Made by a program: the position numbers and the translations under genes. Of a DNA stretch of 64,000 nucleotides, positions 35,666-43,440 are shown piece by piece. The notes under the pieces are model-generated. The model saw only the letters and a list, made by a program, of their open reading frames with translations, was not told the origin of the DNA and searched no databases. Numbering within the stretch: the first letter of the stretch is position 1; the number at the start of each line of letters is the position of its first letter. This DNA comes from Corynebacterium sp. NML130628 (lineage in GTDB: Bacteria; Actinomycetota; Actinomycetes; Mycobacteriales; Mycobacteriaceae), in contig NZ_MLAL01000023.1 in NCBI RefSeq assembly GCF_001875665.1, positions 1 through 64,000 on the forward strand, written 5' to 3'.

Positions 35666-36196
35666 ATGAAAATTCGTACAGCTGCACTCACTGCACTCAT
35701 GGCAGCCACGCTCTCAACTGGTGTGGCAGGCGCAGACGCCATCGACGACGCCCTGGCCAAACTGCCCGCGGGCCAGATCTCCTGCGACCAGGCATCCCGC
35801 TACTGGACCAACGACGCCGACTTCAACGCCAAGAAGCGCCAGGCCCAGACCATCGCGGCCTTCGACCGCCGCGGCCCCCAAATCCAGGCCGCGCTCGGCC
35901 GCGTAGAAGAGGCCGCCAACCGCTGCGGCCTGCGCGGCACCAGCGGCAGCCCGGCAAACACGCAACGCCAGCCTGCACAGCCCGCCCAGCCCGCTCCAGC
36001 CCAGCCGACCCCGGCACCGGCACCCGCGCCGGCCCCAGCGCCGCAAGGCACACCCGTGATCACGCTGGCGCCCGCCAACGTGCCCACCTTCGATCTGCCA
36101 GTCGCGGGTGCGGTCACGCTGCGCCTGCCGGACCTGGCCGTCATCGTCCAGGAACTGCTGGCCAAGCACGCAGCTGGTTCCTCCCTGCCGTTCTAG
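35666..36196 (+). CDS. Secreted proline/alanine-rich protein of unknown function
   Basis: 176 residues. The signal peptide MKIRTAALTALMAATLSTGV is followed by a small helical domain with two cysteines (GQISCDQASRYWTND, EEAANRCGLRG) that could form a disulfide, then a proline/alanine-rich linker (APAPAPAPAPQGTP) and a hydrophobic C-terminal region. No recognised enzyme motif. The layout resembles short secreted corynebacterial envelope proteins. The 3' end nearly abuts the convergent glycosidase gene. Confidence 0.75.
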   Translation: MKIRTAALTALMAATLSTGVAGADAIDDALAKLPAGQISCDQASRYWTNDADFNAKKRQAQTIAAFDRRGPQIQAALGRVEEAANRCGLRGTSGSPANTQRQPAQPAQPAPAQPTPAPAPAPAPAPQGTPVITLAPANVPTFDLPVAGAVTLRLPDLAVIVQELLAKHAAGSSLPF

Positions 36197-36199
36197 CGG

Positions 36200-37378
36200 T
36201 TAGACAGCGGACCACTCGTAGCAGGTCTCGCCCCCAGCCATGATTCGCACGCCCGGCGCGGGATCGAGCCAGGCGGTCACCGACGCGCGTTCCGAACCGG
36301 ATTCGAGCGCCACGGTGATCGCCTCGTTTGTTTTGTCGGTCACTTCGAGGGTGGCGGTTTCGAGCCAGCGGTGGTTGCGTCGAAAAGCGATGAGCTTCTT
36401 GTGCTCCTCGAAGATCCACTGACCCAGGCTCGAAAGCTCCGCGGGGCTGGCTGGCAGCGGCGGACGCACCGAATCGTCGGCAGCGAAGCCCTCCGCGCGC
36501 AGGCCCTCGAAGCCCTGCTCATCGCCGTAGTAGATGCTGGGCATGCCGGGCAGCGCCATGAGCAGCGCCGTGGCCACGAGCGCGCCGTCCTGCCCTACCT
36601 TCGAGGCAATCCGGTCCACGTCATGGTTGCCGACGAACGTATTCGGCACCATGTGCTCGCACAGGTCACGGTGGCGACCCAGCGCGTGGTCGAGCTCCCA
36701 GAAGTTCACATCCTTGATAGAAGACCACAGTGCCTTCCACAGCTCGTACTGGGTGACGGTGTCCAAGGTTCCTGCGGCGGCGATCTCCGCGTAGTCGCCG
36801 TGGATGACCTCGCCCAGGAAGAGCGCGTCCGGGAAGCGCTCGCGCACGCGCGCCAGGACGGTGCGCCAGAACTCCGGCGGCACTGAGTAGGCAACGTCCA
36901 GGCGCCAGCCCGTGATGCCGCGCTCGAGCCAGTAGCACATGACGTCGGTGACCAGGTCCACCACGCGCGGGTCTTCGTGGTGCAAGGTGGCGAGCTCGCC
37001 GTGGCCCTCCCAGTTGGTGTCGCCGGCCAGGCCCTGCTGCACAAGCGGGTGGGTGCACGCGACGTGGTTGAACACGCCGTCGAGCATCACATGGATGCCA
37101 CGCTCGCGGCAGGCGGCCATGAGGTGGTCGAAGTCCTCGTTGGTGCCCAGGCGCGGGTCGATCTGGAAGTGGTCAAGGGTGTCGTAGCCGTGGGTGACGG
37201 AGGAGAAAATCGGGCCGAGCAGCAGCCCATTGCAGCCGAGCTCGATCAGGTAGCCCAACCAGGACTCGAGCTGACGCAGGCGCGGCGCTGCGTCGTGCTC
37301 CTCGCGGATCGGTGCGCCGGTGGCGCCCAGGGGGTAGACGTGCCACCAGATGATGTCTGACGTGGACAAGTTCCTCAC
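36200..37378 (-). CDS. GH13 alpha-amylase family glycosidase
   Basis: 392 residues of the alpha-amylase (GH13) family. Region I is MLDGVFNHVA, region II GITGWRLDVAYS with the catalytic Asp, region III LFLGEVIHGDY with the general acid Glu, and region IV FVGNHDVDRIAS with the transition-state Asp. It is cytosolic, shorter than typical amylases, and lacks clear extra carbohydrate-binding domains; activity on maltodextrins or trehalose-related glucans is likely but not resolvable. The start is GTG at 37378 (MRNLSTSDIIWW), with AGAAAG nearby. Divergent to a TetR gene 41 bases away. Confidence 0.88.
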   Translation of the reverse strand: MRNLSTSDIIWWHVYPLGATGAPIREEHDAAPRLRQLESWLGYLIELGCNGLLLGPIFSSVTHGYDTLDHFQIDPRLGTNEDFDHLMAACRERGIHVMLDGVFNHVACTHPLVQQGLAGDTNWEGHGELATLHHEDPRVVDLVTDVMCYWLERGITGWRLDVAYSVPPEFWRTVLARVRERFPDALFLGEVIHGDYAEIAAAGTLDTVTQYELWKALWSSIKDVNFWELDHALGRHRDLCEHMVPNTFVGNHDVDRIASKVGQDGALVATALLMALPGMPSIYYGDEQGFEGLRAEGFAADDSVRPPLPASPAELSSLGQWIFEEHKKLIAFRRNHRWLETATLEVTDKTNEAITVALESGSERASVTAWLDPAPGVRIMAGGETCYEWSAV

Positions 37379-37419
37379 ACTTTCTATTGAGCAAAACTCA
37401 GTACTGTAGGGTGGTGTCC

Positions 37420-37995
37420 ATGACTCAACAACGACGGAGGCTCAGCGTCGAGCAACGCCAGGAAGAAATCCTCGCCGCTGCCACGGACATCTTCTCCACC
37501 ACACCTTACGTGGAAGTTTCCACCCAAGACATCGCCGACGCCTGCCAAGTCTCCCAGGGCCTCCTCTTCCACTACTTCGAATCCAAGGCAGGGCTCTACA
37601 CCGCCTTCCTCAAAGCACACTCCCAACCGCTTTTCGACGCCCACCTCGACCCCAAAGCCGACACCCCTGAAGCCCTCCGCAGCACCCTGGAGCGCTACCT
37701 CGACCACGTCGCCGAGCACCCATTCGTGTGGCTCGCCGGGCGCCGCGGCGGCGCCGAACCCACCGAAGCCATCAACCTGCGCATTGAGATGCGCGACGCC
37801 TCCGTCGAAACGCTGTGTACCCTGTTGGGAAGCCACGACGAGCACACCGAACGCGCCGCCTCCGGAATGCTCGGCTTCCTCGACGCCGTCTGCATCGACT
37901 GGGTCGACGAAGGCTGCCCCGCCGCCGAACGCGACGACATCATCGACACAGCCATCGGCGCACTCACGGGGGCACTCGCCACTACACGCAAGTAG
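37420..37995 (+). CDS. TetR-family transcriptional regulator
   Basis: 191 residues; the HTH reads TQDIADACQVSQGLLFHYFE and the rest is helical. ATG at 37420 is preferred over nearby GTGs; GGGTGG lies upstream. TTGAG-N5-CTCAG in the divergent gap (37387-37401) and TACTGT further on could form an autoregulatory operator/promoter. Probable targets are itself and the divergent glycosidase gene. Confidence 0.86.
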   Translation: MTQQRRRLSVEQRQEEILAAATDIFSTTPYVEVSTQDIADACQVSQGLLFHYFESKAGLYTAFLKAHSQPLFDAHLDPKADTPEALRSTLERYLDHVAEHPFVWLAGRRGGAEPTEAINLRIEMRDASVETLCTLLGSHDEHTERAASGMLGFLDAVCIDWVDEGCPAAERDDIIDTAIGALTGALATTRK

Positions 37996-38028
37996 TACTT
38001 CAAGAGGTCTATGCCCTAAACTTTGCGC

Positions 38029-40116
38029 ATGCACAAGTTGACGTCCGGCGCCCTCGTCGTCGCCCTCACCGGGACCGCCATCACCGTCCCGGCCACCATC
38101 AACCCCACCGCCCACTACGCCGAAGCGCAAGGCCTCCTCGGCCTCGGCGGACAAGCCTTGCAGGCACTCGTCGAAAAGGGCGAAGCAAAAGTCGCCGAAC
38201 TCGAATCCCAACTATGGAAAGCCGACCTAGCGCTCAAGGGCGCCCAGGCCCTCCTCGAAATGAAACGCTGGGGCGTCGTCCTCGCAATCGGCGAAGAAAA
38301 CAAAAAGGCCAAGCAAGCCGAATACGATAAACAAAAACTCATCGTTGACTCCGCCGAACTCCTCGTCCGCACCACCAAAACTTCCCTCGACGCGGCACGC
38401 AAAACACTCGCCGTCGCCAAAAAGCAGCTCGCTGACTTCAATGGCAAAGACTCCTCCGCCTACGAAGACGCCCCCGAAGCCGACACCAAGCCCGTCGCAC
38501 TGCCCACCAACCTGCGCGAAGCACTCGGGAGCATCACCGCGCAGCAGGAGGCTGTCGCTAAGCGCCAAGCACTTTTCGACGAAGCCGACGCCACCTATAA
38601 CAAACGCAAAAAAGAAATCAACAGCGGCTGGTTCAGCTGGCTCTCCCCAGCAAACAGCAAAGAACTCGAAGGGCTGAAAAACCGTCGCGACGCCCGCAAA
38701 GCCAAACTTGACCTCGAACAAGTTCGCCTGGATAACATCACCCGCTCCATCGAACTCTTCGAAACCGTCGAAGCCGCAACCCCCTCCCACGAAGGCCACG
38801 GCGCCAACCGCTACGACGCCACCACACCCACCGACGTCGCCGACGCTTCTCGACAGCTCGAGTTCGCCAACGCCACCCTCGAAGCCGCCACCCACCGCAA
38901 AGCCAACATCGACGCCAACCTCGCCGCACTCACCGGATGGCAAGAACGCAACCCGTTCACCGGCTTCTGGCACAACGCAGACAAGTGGGGCCTCGAACGC
39001 GCCCTCCGCGCCGCGGACAACGAAATCGCCGACGCCACCAAACGCATCGCCGACAAAGCCGCCGCGCTGGAAGAGCTGAAGAACGCGCCCGCGGAGACGC
39101 CGGAGGTTGAGGCACCGTCTGAGACAGTGGAGCCTTCCGTGGCTGCCGAGCCTTCGGCGGCTGTCGAGCCGACCGAGGATTCCGCCGCGCGGACACCTGA
39201 ACCGTCGGAGTTACCGGAACCATCGGCCTCTGAAGCTCCCACCGAACCTGAATCCCCCACGACTTCCCCAGAAGAGTCCGCCCCGCGGACACCCGAGGCT
39301 TCTGAAAGCGTCGAACCCGCGGACACATCCGCCGAACCCGAAGACCAAATCGACATCGACGAACTCACCCAGAACCTCGACGAAGCAAAGAAGCTCGAGC
39401 AGGACATGCTCGATCTGCAGAAGCTGCTGCAGCAGTACATCAACAAGCCCGAATCCGAGACGACCAAGCCGTCCGAAGCATCGGAGCCTTCCGAGACTGA
39501 GGTGTCCGAAGCTGAGGTGTCCGAAGCTGAGGTATCGCCAACGACCGTGACCGAAGTGTCCACGGCAACCTCGCTACCAGCAACAACCGCTGCCCCAGCC
39601 TCATCCGAGACGTCCGCCGCGCGGTCAACGGAAGCGAAGGAGCCGACCGTTGAAGATTCCGCCGCGCGGACAACTACTTCGGCAAAGCTGTCCACGGTAG
39701 CCGTCGTCCCAGCAACCTCGTCGAAGGTGTCCGCCCCGCGGACAACCGAGGCGAAGGAGCCATCACCGAAGCAGTCCGCGGCAACCTCGCTACCAGCAAC
39801 AACCGCTGCCCCAGCCTCATCCGAGGCGTCCCGCGCGCGGTCAACGGAAGCGAAGGAGTCGTCGACGAAGCAGTCCGCGGCGACCTCGGTACCTGCAACA
39901 AAGCCGGGAAATTCCGTCCCGCGGACAACTGAGCAGGCGCCGGAAACCACGGAGCAGGCGATACCAACGCAGCAGATGGAAAGGTCTGCGAGTGGGGCGG
40001 AGGGGTCGTCGGCAAGTAGTTGGTTGTGGCTGATCCTGCCGCTGCTGCTGGCGCTTGGATTCGGCGGTGCGGCGTACGCGGACCTGATTCCGGGCGTGCG
40101 GCTGCCAAGGATGTAG
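38029..40116 (+). CDS. Large coiled-coil, Ser/Thr/Pro/Glu-rich envelope protein
   Basis: 695 residues. An N-terminal signal sequence (MHKLTSGALVVALTGTAITV) precedes a lysine/alanine-rich coiled-coil region (about 40-340: KVAELESQLWKADLALKGAQ, TTKTSLDAARKTLAVAKKQL). A Ser/Thr/Pro/Glu-rich disordered region follows, with seven copies of a short S-x-x-R-[TS] motif (as in DSAARTPE, SAPRTTEA), then a C-terminal membrane helix (WLWLILPLLLALGFGGAAYA) and a short basic tail. No LPxTG. TAAACT ends 7 bases before the ATG, fitting a leaderless start. It looks like a stalk-forming surface protein; function unknown. Confidence 0.75.
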   Translation: MHKLTSGALVVALTGTAITVPATINPTAHYAEAQGLLGLGGQALQALVEKGEAKVAELESQLWKADLALKGAQALLEMKRWGVVLAIGEENKKAKQAEYDKQKLIVDSAELLVRTTKTSLDAARKTLAVAKKQLADFNGKDSSAYEDAPEADTKPVALPTNLREALGSITAQQEAVAKRQALFDEADATYNKRKKEINSGWFSWLSPANSKELEGLKNRRDARKAKLDLEQVRLDNITRSIELFETVEAATPSHEGHGANRYDATTPTDVADASRQLEFANATLEAATHRKANIDANLAALTGWQERNPFTGFWHNADKWGLERALRAADNEIADATKRIADKAAALEELKNAPAETPEVEAPSETVEPSVAAEPSAAVEPTEDSAARTPEPSELPEPSASEAPTEPESPTTSPEESAPRTPEASESVEPADTSAEPEDQIDIDELTQNLDEAKKLEQDMLDLQKLLQQYINKPESETTKPSEASEPSETEVSEAEVSEAEVSPTTVTEVSTATSLPATTAAPASSETSAARSTEAKEPTVEDSAARTTTSAKLSTVAVVPATSSKVSAPRTTEAKEPSPKQSAATSLPATTAAPASSEASRARSTEAKESSTKQSAATSVPATKPGNSVPRTTEQAPETTEQAIPTQQMERSASGAEGSSASSWLWLILPLLLALGFGGAAYADLIPGVRLPRM
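39565..39858 (+). repeat. Internal 78-bp imperfect direct repeat in the surface-protein gene
   Basis: The segments 39565-39642 and 39781-39858 are nearly identical over 78 bases, both encoding ATSLPATTAAPASSE and a following RSTEAKE. Spacing is 216 bases, a multiple of three, so gain or loss would keep the frame. Confidence 0.8.
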
Positions 40117-40124
40117 CGAACGCG

Positions 40125-40200
40125 CACCACATTCCCCAATTTCCCCTAGGTGCGCTCGGCGTTTCCCCAGGTCACCGAGCGCGCAGGAGGGAATTTGGTG
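40125..40200 (-). repeat. Palindromic intergenic repeat, unit B1 (76 bp)
   Basis: Starts CACCACATTCC and ends GGAATTTGGTG; the reverse strand carries GGTGACCTGGGG, the core of the family. It is one of a pair filling the gap between the surface-protein gene and the glutaminase gene. Confidence 0.7.
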
Positions 40201-40219
40201 TCAGGCTGGCCAGCGCACG

Positions 40220-40293
40220 CACCAAATCCCTAGATTTAGGGAGACGGGTTTGCAAAAGCCCAGGTCACCTAGGGCGCGGGAGGGAATTTGGTG
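40220..40293 (-). repeat. Palindromic intergenic repeat, unit B2 (74 bp)
   Basis: Starts CACCAAATCC and ends GGAATTTGGTG; on the reverse strand it contains GACCTGGGCTTTTGCAA, identical to unit A2 at 4996-5069. The pair lies in the opposite orientation to the pair at 4902-5069. Confidence 0.8.
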
Positions 40294-40305
40294 CGCAGAC
40301 GCAGA

Positions 40306-41961
40306 CTACTCAGATTTGCTCTCGCGCTTGATTAACGGCTGCAATTTGTCGCGGAGGCGAGCCTTCCAGTCGGCGGCGGCTTCTTCGTAGCCGTCCTCGT
40401 GGGGGTGCATGCCGCGGTGGGTGAATTTGACGCGAGTGTCGCCGTCGGGGGCGTCTTCGAGTTCGAAGATGATGTCGGTGTCGTCCCACTCGGGGTCCTC
40501 GAGGAGGTTGCCGGTGGGCTCGACGCGCCAGACCAGGCGGTCGCCTTGCTCGGCTTCGGAGACGTAGAGTTCGGCGAATTGGTCGTCATTTTGGAAATGG
40601 AATTCGCCGCCGGCGGTGTCGGCGGAGCCTTCGATGGAGTCTTCCCACCACTCTTGTGGCCTGGTGATTGCGCGGAAGACTTCGGTGCGGCTCGCTGGGA
40701 CTTCGAAGGAGGTGGAGAAGTCTTTGACGGCGCGGAATTTGGTGCCGTCGGAGAATTCGTAGTCGGGCATGGCGCCGTCGGGGTCGTAGATGGAGACGTC
40801 GAAGCCTTGGTCGCGGATCTGCTTGATGCCTTCCTTGATCAGCAGGCGTCCGGCTTTGTTGAAGGAGGTGACGTGGGAGACGTCGAGCACCAGGCGGTTG
40901 CCGGCGAGGCGGTATTCGCCGAGGTCGTGGAGGATTTTCTCGGCGGCGGTGAAATTGATCATACCTTGGAGCTCAACGACAGTTTTTGCTTCTCGACGAT
41001 CCACCGTCCGGATACCGGGCGCCGCGTAATAGTCGGCGCTCATCAGGTTAAGGCCGAGGGATTCGGACAGCTCGCGGAAGATCTTCACGCCGCGTACCGA
41101 GTTGCCCTGCTTGTCCAGGCGCGGGCTGAGTGACGCGATGCCGAGCTGCCCCGGCATCGTTCCGATGAGGCCACCGGCCACGCCTGACTTGGCGGGGATG
41201 CCCACGTTGACCATCCAGCGGCCGGAGCCGTCGTACATGCCGGCGGACGTCATCACGGCTTGGGTGACTCGGCTGGCTTTGGCGGACATGATGCGTTCGC
41301 CGGTGATCGGCTGGACGCCGCCGTTCGCCAGGGTGGCGGCCATGACGGCGAGGTCGCGGACGGTGACCAGGATGGAGCACTGCTGCGTGTAGGAGTTCAC
41401 GGCGTCGTGGGCTTGGTCTTGGACCATGCCGAACTCGCGGAGCAGGTGTGCGATGGACAGGTTGCGGTGTGCGGTGGCGAGCTCGTCCTCGAGGATATGT
41501 TGGTCGATGCGCAGCTCGCGGCCCGCAAGTCGGGAAAAGAACGACCGAATCTTTTCGACGCGGTCTTCGACGCTCGAATCCGCCCCGTTGATGAGCTGGT
41601 TCACGGCGATGGCGCCCGCATTGATCATGGGGTTTGAAGGGCGGTTGGTGGCGTCGTCAAGTGAGATGGCGTTGAAGGCCTCCCCTGAGGGCTCAACCCC
41701 CACAATCTTGTGTACTTCTTGGGCGCCGAGTTCCTCGAGCGCGAGGGCGTACACGAACGGCTTCGAGATTGACTGGATGGAGAACTCGTAGCTGTCGTCG
41801 CCGACGGAGTAGAGGTGGCCGGACGTGGTACACACGGCGAGGCCGAGCTTGTCCGGGTCGGCGGTGCGCAGCGACTCGATGTAGTCGGCGAGCTCGCCGG
41901 CGTCGTCGTCGCGGACGAGGTCAAGGATCTTATCGAGGTACGCGGGCACTGGAGTTGGCAT
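40306..41961 (-). CDS. glsA: Glutaminase A fused to STAS-like and SRPBCC domains
   Basis: 551 residues. The N-terminal serine-dependent glutaminase domain (about 1-305) carries the catalytic pair in SIQSISKPFVYA (Ser64, Lys67) and later motifs NPMINAGAIAVNQL and KSGVAGGLIGTMPGQLG; it hydrolyses glutamine to glutamate and ammonia. Next is a STAS-like domain (RLVLDVSHVTSFNKAGRLLI, about 325-410). The C-terminal part is an SRPBCC/AHSA1-type domain (FEVPASRTEVFRAITRPQEW) predicted to bind a hydrophobic ligand. Start at 41961 (MPTPVPAY). A palindromic block lies 20 bases upstream of the start, shared with the small HTH gene. Confidence 0.88.
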   Translation of the reverse strand: MPTPVPAYLDKILDLVRDDDAGELADYIESLRTADPDKLGLAVCTTSGHLYSVGDDSYEFSIQSISKPFVYALALEELGAQEVHKIVGVEPSGEAFNAISLDDATNRPSNPMINAGAIAVNQLINGADSSVEDRVEKIRSFFSRLAGRELRIDQHILEDELATAHRNLSIAHLLREFGMVQDQAHDAVNSYTQQCSILVTVRDLAVMAATLANGGVQPITGERIMSAKASRVTQAVMTSAGMYDGSGRWMVNVGIPAKSGVAGGLIGTMPGQLGIASLSPRLDKQGNSVRGVKIFRELSESLGLNLMSADYYAAPGIRTVDRREAKTVVELQGMINFTAAEKILHDLGEYRLAGNRLVLDVSHVTSFNKAGRLLIKEGIKQIRDQGFDVSIYDPDGAMPDYEFSDGTKFRAVKDFSTSFEVPASRTEVFRAITRPQEWWEDSIEGSADTAGGEFHFQNDDQFAELYVSEAEQGDRLVWRVEPTGNLLEDPEWDDTDIIFELEDAPDGDTRVKFTHRGMHPHEDGYEEAAADWKARLRDKLQPLIKRESKSE

Positions 41962-41980
41962 GCCGACCAGCTTACTTCCC

Positions 41981-42017
41981 ACATAACATCCCACATGTGG
42001 GATGTTGGGTGGTATGT
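41981..42017. promoter_or_regulatory. 37-bp palindromic block, copy 1
   Basis: Contains the half-site AACATCCCACA directly followed by its exact reverse complement (22 bp, 41985-42006), then GGGTGGTATGT. It lies in the divergent gap between glsA and the 58-residue HTH gene and is identical over 37 bases to the block at 42208-42244. A dimeric repressor site is the simplest reading. Confidence 0.75.
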
Positions 42018-42024
42018 TGAGTCC

Positions 42025-42201
42025 ATGCAGGTAGAAGACCTTCCTACCACTAAGGAGCCCTGGTCCACTACCGAACTCGTGGCGGAGACACAGCTGAGCC
42101 GAACAGCGGTCCAAAACGCACTCAACCGCCTGGTAGACGCCGGAGAGGCGGAGCGAACAGAGCCTCACAAGAGCCCCCGCCAGCGCTACCGCGCAACATA
42201 A
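42025..42201 (+). CDS. 58-residue winged-helix DNA-binding protein
   Basis: A minimal winged helix: PWSTTELVAETQLSRTAVQN gives the turn and recognition helix, and EAERTEPHKSPRQRYRAT the wing. No effector or cofactor domain follows, and there is no cysteine. The ATG at 42025 lies 7 bases after palindromic block 1; block 2 begins 6 bases after its stop. Most likely it represses itself and the downstream flavohemoglobin gene (and perhaps glsA) by binding these blocks. It could also be the remnant of a larger regulator. It is too short for confident family naming. Confidence 0.7.
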   Translation: MQVEDLPTTKEPWSTTELVAETQLSRTAVQNALNRLVDAGEAERTEPHKSPRQRYRAT

Positions 42202-42207
42202 CATCCC

Positions 42208-42244
42208 ACATAACATCCCACATGTGGGATGTTGGGTGGTATGT
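42208..42244. promoter_or_regulatory. 37-bp palindromic block, copy 2, with an extra half-site
   Basis: Exact copy of the block at 41981-42017; its perfect palindrome spans 42212-42233. One more half-site (ATAACATCCCAC, from 42199) lies immediately upstream. It sits between the HTH gene and the flavohemoglobin promoter. Confidence 0.75.
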
Positions 42245-42257
42245 AGGACAACCGAAT

Positions 42258-42279
42258 AAACACGGGTATATTCGTGTTT
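42258..42279 (+). promoter_or_regulatory. hmp promoter and overlapping inverted repeat
   Basis: AAACACG (42258-42264) and CGTGTTT (42273-42279) form a perfect inverted repeat around TATATT (42267-42272), a good -10 box. The -10 ends 7 bases before the ATG at 42280, implying a leaderless transcript whose start would be blocked by a protein bound here. Confidence 0.6.
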
Positions 42280-43440
42280 ATGTTCATTGACGAGAAACCG
42301 AATCCGAAGCAGGCATACCTGAGCGACGAGCACGCCGAGATCATCAAGGCGACGCTCCCGCCGGTCGGCGCGAACATCCAGACGATCACGAAGACCTTCT
42401 ACAACAAGATGTTCACCGCCCACCCTGAGCTCATCGCCGACACGTTCAACCGCGGCAACCAGAAGCAGGGCGCGCAGCAGAAGGCGCTGGCGGCGTCGGT
42501 GGCGACGTTCGCCACGCAGCTGGTGGACCCCGACGCGCCGGACCCAGTGATGATGCTGGACCGCATCGCGCACAAGCACGTCTCGCTGGGCATCACGGCG
42601 GACCAGTACCAGATCGTCCATGACAACCTGATGGCCGCGATCGTCGAAGTGCTTGGCGACGCCGTCACCCCGGAAGTCGCGGAGGCCTGGGACAAGGTGT
42701 ACTGGCTGATGGCCGACGTCCTGATCAAGCACGAGGGCAAGCTCTACGAATCGGACGACGTTGAGCCCGGCGATGTGTTCCGCACCGCCACCGTCACGGA
42801 GAAAACCCAGCTCAGCGACACCGTCTACGCCTACACCTTGGAAGGCAACTTGACTGCGGCGCGCCCGGGCCAGTACACGTCGGTCGGCGTGAAGCTGCCG
42901 GATGGGGCGCGCCAGCTGCGCCAGTACTCCATCATCGAAGGCGACGCCTCCCACTACCGAATCGCCGTGGAAACCGAGGGCGAAGTCTCCACGTTCCTGC
43001 GCGACAACGTCAACGTCGGCGACACCGTCGACGCCACGCTCGCCGCCGGTGACCTGGTGCTGCAGACCGGCACGAACCCGGTGGTGCTGATCTCCTCCGG
43101 CATCGGGTCCACGCCAATGACCGGCATTTTGGGGCACCTCGCAGCAGAAGGCTCGCCACGCAAGGTCACCGTCGCGCATGTCGACGAATCTCAGGAGTCG
43201 TGGGCGCAGGCGGATGAGATGCGGATGCTCGTCGAGAAGCTTGACGACGCCTCCCTGCACCCCTACTTCCGTGCCGAAGGTGAACGCCTCAACGTCGCTG
43301 ACCTGGATGTTTCCGGCGCCGATGTGTACCTGTGTGGTGGCGAAGGCTTCCTGCAGTCCATCCGCGACGACCTGGCCGAACTAGCCCCAGCGAACGTGTA
43401 CTTCGAACTATTTAGTCCGAACGACTGGCTGATCGGTTAA
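42280..43440 (+). CDS. hmp: Flavohemoglobin (nitric oxide dioxygenase)
   Basis: 386 residues; converts NO and O2 to nitrate using NAD(P)H. The globin domain (about 1-145) has Tyr41 in FYNKMFTAHPE (B10), the distal Gln in NRGNQKQGAQQKAL and the proximal His100 in IAHKHVSLGI. The reductase part has the FAD motif RQLRQYSI and the NAD motif VLISSGIGSTPMTGIL, ending VYFELFSPNDWLIG. ATG at 42280 is preferred over GTG at 42274 because of the leaderless -10 position. Regulatory candidates are the small HTH protein and the ArnR-like proteins downstream. It overlaps the convergent regulator gene by 29 bases. Confidence 0.94.
   Translation: MFIDEKPNPKQAYLSDEHAEIIKATLPPVGANIQTITKTFYNKMFTAHPELIADTFNRGNQKQGAQQKALAASVATFATQLVDPDAPDPVMMLDRIAHKHVSLGITADQYQIVHDNLMAAIVEVLGDAVTPEVAEAWDKVYWLMADVLIKHEGKLYESDDVEPGDVFRTATVTEKTQLSDTVYAYTLEGNLTAARPGQYTSVGVKLPDGARQLRQYSIIEGDASHYRIAVETEGEVSTFLRDNVNVGDTVDATLAAGDLVLQTGTNPVVLISSGIGSTPMTGILGHLAAEGSPRKVTVAHVDESQESWAQADEMRMLVEKLDDASLHPYFRAEGERLNVADLDVSGADVYLCGGEGFLQSIRDDLAELAPANVYFELFSPNDWLIG

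Noticed and set aside
39100-39990. Short repeats suggesting a CRISPR array or microsatellite
   Set aside because: The repeats are coding, in frame, irregularly spaced and translate to a low-complexity protein region; no spacers of constant length.
41962-43260. In-frame upstream extension of the glutaminase gene by over 400 codons
   Set aside because: It is antisense to hmp and the small HTH gene and has no glutaminase-family similarity; the start at 41961 matches the family.
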